This document shows, in pieces, positions 61,897 to 64,000 of a DNA stretch of 64,000 nucleotides (its first letter is position 1; each line of letters begins with the position of its first letter). A program made the position numbers and the translations under genes. This DNA is from Methyloligella sp. Its GTDB lineage: Bacteria; Pseudomonadota; Alphaproteobacteria; Rhizobiales; HXMU1428-3. A model generated the notes under the pieces. The model was not told where the DNA came from. It worked only from the letters and a program-made list of their open reading frames with translations, and did no database searches. Location: contig BQJJ01000001.1 in the NCBI GenBank assembly GCA_021604645.1, forward strand, positions 372,001 through 436,000, in the 5' to 3' direction.

Positions 61897-62373
61897 GTGC
61901 GTCTTGCTCTCTATCAACCAGACATACCACAAAATATGGGAACACTGTTGCGTCTGGGGGCGTGTCTTAATGTCTCAATTGATGTTATCGGTCCAACAGG
62001 TTTTGATATGTCAGATAGAGCATTAAAAAGATCTGCCATGGATTATCTCTCAAAAACCGATCTAACCCGCCATCTTTCGTTTGCTCAATTTCTTGACTCA
62101 GATCAAAGAAACCAAGGACGGCTTATCCTAACCACAACAAAAACAGACCAAATCTATACAGATTTCGAGTTTAAAGAGACTGATATTTTGTTGTTGGGAA
62201 GAGAATCTGCTGGCGTACCAGAAGAAGTGGTTGAAAAGGTCGATGAGACAATTACGATTCCAATGCAAAATGATATGCGATCATTAAATATAGCTGTTGC
62301 CGGTGCGATGATATTAGGGGAAGCCCTGCGCCAAACGACAGGATTTAAAGCAACAGGTTTTAAGAACAAATAA
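61897..62373 (+). CDS. trmL: tRNA (cytidine(34)-2'-O)-methyltransferase (SPOUT)
   Basis: MRLALYQPDIPQNMGTLLRLGACLNVSIDVIGPTGF; LLGRESAGVPEEV; MRSLNIAVAGAMILGEALRQT. Confidence 0.95.
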   Translation: MRLALYQPDIPQNMGTLLRLGACLNVSIDVIGPTGFDMSDRALKRSAMDYLSKTDLTRHLSFAQFLDSDQRNQGRLILTTTKTDQIYTDFEFKETDILLLGRESAGVPEEVVEKVDETITIPMQNDMRSLNIAVAGAMILGEALRQTTGFKATGFKNK

Positions 62374-62385
62374 AATAAGGCACCC

Positions 62386-63330
62386 ATGAAAATGATGAAC
62401 AAAGAAAAACTCGCAAGCAAAGAGCCTCATGCTGCAGCTAAAGAAATAGAAGGGCTGAAGACCCAAGCAAGATCTTGGTTTGAAACTCTGCGAGATCAAA
62501 TCTGTGCCGAGTTTGAAAAATTAGAAGATGAGCTTGAAGGGCCATTTGCCGACTATTTGCCCAAAGACACATCAGCTGGCCGCTTTGAGCGCACTCCCTG
62601 GGAGCGCGAAAATCACGATGGCACCAAAGGCGGCGGCGGGGTCATGTCAATGATGAGCGGGCGGGTTTTTGAAAAAGTCGGCGTACATTGCTCAACAGTT
62701 CACGGAGAATTCTCACCTGAATTCAGAGCGCAAATTCCTGGCGCCAGTCAAAACCCTCAATTTTGGGCGTCCGGCATCTCGCTCATTGCTCATCCCCACA
62801 ATCCAAATGTACCGGCTGTTCACATGAACACACGGTTTGTAAACACAACAACAAGCTGGTTTGGTGGCGGCGCTGACCTCACACCAGTCTTGGATAATCG
62901 ACGCACTCAGGATGATGAAGATACAGTACGCTTCCACAAAGCTATGGAGCAGTCCTGCGCTGGGCATGACGTGGCCGATTATGAAGCGCTGAAAAAATGG
63001 TGCGATGAATATTTCTACCTTCCCCATAGAGACGAACCACGTGGCATAGGCGGTATCTTTTACGATTATCTCAATTCAGCAGACTTCAATGCAGACTTTG
63101 CGTTCACTCAATCCGTTGGAAAAGCTTTTAAAGAGATCTACCCGGCGTTGGTAAGAGATAATTTCAATACGCCATGGACAGATGAAATGAGAGAAGAGCA
63201 GCTGATTAGAAGAGGGCGCTATGTTGAATATAACCTCCTCTATGACCGCGGCACTATTTTCGGCTTAAAAACGGGCGGCAATGTAAATTCAATCCTCTCC
63301 TCTATGCCACCAGTTGTTAAGTGGCCTTAA
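62386..63330 (+). CDS. hemF: Oxygen-dependent coproporphyrinogen III oxidase
   Basis: [78 protein letters not shown]. Confidence 0.98.
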   Translation: MKMMNKEKLASKEPHAAAKEIEGLKTQARSWFETLRDQICAEFEKLEDELEGPFADYLPKDTSAGRFERTPWERENHDGTKGGGGVMSMMSGRVFEKVGVHCSTVHGEFSPEFRAQIPGASQNPQFWASGISLIAHPHNPNVPAVHMNTRFVNTTTSWFGGGADLTPVLDNRRTQDDEDTVRFHKAMEQSCAGHDVADYEALKKWCDEYFYLPHRDEPRGIGGIFYDYLNSADFNADFAFTQSVGKAFKEIYPALVRDNFNTPWTDEMREEQLIRRGRYVEYNLLYDRGTIFGLKTGGNVNSILSSMPPVVKWP

Positions 63331-63522
63331 AGGAACTCAATAAAAAGTCTAATAGGTGAAAAGCTGAGCGATCATATAACCGTTACATAGCTCTATTACG
63401 CTCGCTCTGGAGGTCTATTGAAGCTTTTGCAAAGGGTTTAAATGGTAAACATAATCCTTGCAAAGTGAGAACGCCCCATTACAAATACATATAAGATTTT
63501 CTCAATCAGGGGGACCGTTCAT

Positions 63523-64000
63523 ATGAATAATGATGAACTAAAAAGACTTGTTCGCACCATTCCAGATTACCCAAAACCAGGCATCATGTTTAGAGACGTC
63601 ACAACTCTCATCAGCCATGGGGAGGGCCTTCGCGCAACAATTAATAATATGGCCGAGCCTTTTATCGGAAAAGGCATCAACGCCGTTGTAGGCATCGAAG
63701 CCAGAGGCTTTATTCTAGGCGGCGCAATTGCTGAAAAATTAGGAGTTGGTTTTGTGCCAGTGCGCAAAAAGGGAAAACTTCCCTTTGACACAATCTCCCA
63801 AACCTATGAGTTAGAATACGGCACTGATGAACTTGAAATTCATACAGATTCTATTAATCAGAGCGCAAAAGTCCTCATCGTAGATGACCTAATCGCAACC
63901 GGCGGCACGCTAGAAGCAGCGGGCAAATTGGTAAAACAACTGGGCGGTCAAATCGTGGCAGCAGCCTTCATAGTTGACCTGCCAGATATCGGTGGCTCAA
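63523..64000 (+). CDS. apt: Adenine phosphoribosyltransferase, N-terminal part (runs off window edge)
   Basis: MNNDELKRLVRTIPDYPKPGIMFRDVTTLISHGEGLRATINNM; GIEARGFILGGAIAEKLGVGFVPVRKKGKLP; LIVDDLIATGGTLEAAGKL. Confidence 0.97.
   Translation, partial: MNNDELKRLVRTIPDYPKPGIMFRDVTTLISHGEGLRATINNMAEPFIGKGINAVVGIEARGFILGGAIAEKLGVGFVPVRKKGKLPFDTISQTYELEYGTDELEIHTDSINQSAKVLIVDDLIATGGTLEAAGKLVKQLGGQIVAAAFIVDLPDIGGS

Overview
The window is chromosomal DNA from a moderately AT-rich alphaproteobacterium, probably Hyphomicrobiales-like judging by ccrM, the mutY/DUF721/DsbA/smc cluster and the bc1 operon. It holds about 50 protein-coding genes, mostly housekeeping. These include groESL with a perfect CIRCE operator, creD, an SSS-family transporter, ABC transporter parts, AsmA, a sensor kinase, smc, two DsbA-like proteins, mutY, an RTX-type protein, ccrM, sodB, a HerA-like ATPase, the methylmalonyl-CoA mutase pair, a voltage-gated cation channel, a MoxR/DUF58/DUF4159 cluster, a CCA transferase, a BLUF photoreceptor, mtnP, petABC, trmL, hemF and apt. 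No tRNA, rRNA, CRISPR array, prophage or transposase was recognised. The most interesting signals lie outside the ORF track: (1) a dispersed intergenic hairpin family with covarying stems around a constant G / NGAA internal loop and a GTGG loop; (2) a second composite repeat of about 114 nt with at least five hairpins and compensatory changes between its two full copies; (3) an unannotated orphan pqqA (28 aa) beside a quinoprotein-associated SoxYZ-like carrier gene; (4) a structured sRNA or 3'UTR candidate ending in an intrinsic terminator; (5) a bacterial voltage-gated channel with a Ca-channel-like selectivity filter (TMEGWAD); (6) 17-bp iterons upstream of petABC. All family calls come from reading the protein sequences; no search was run.
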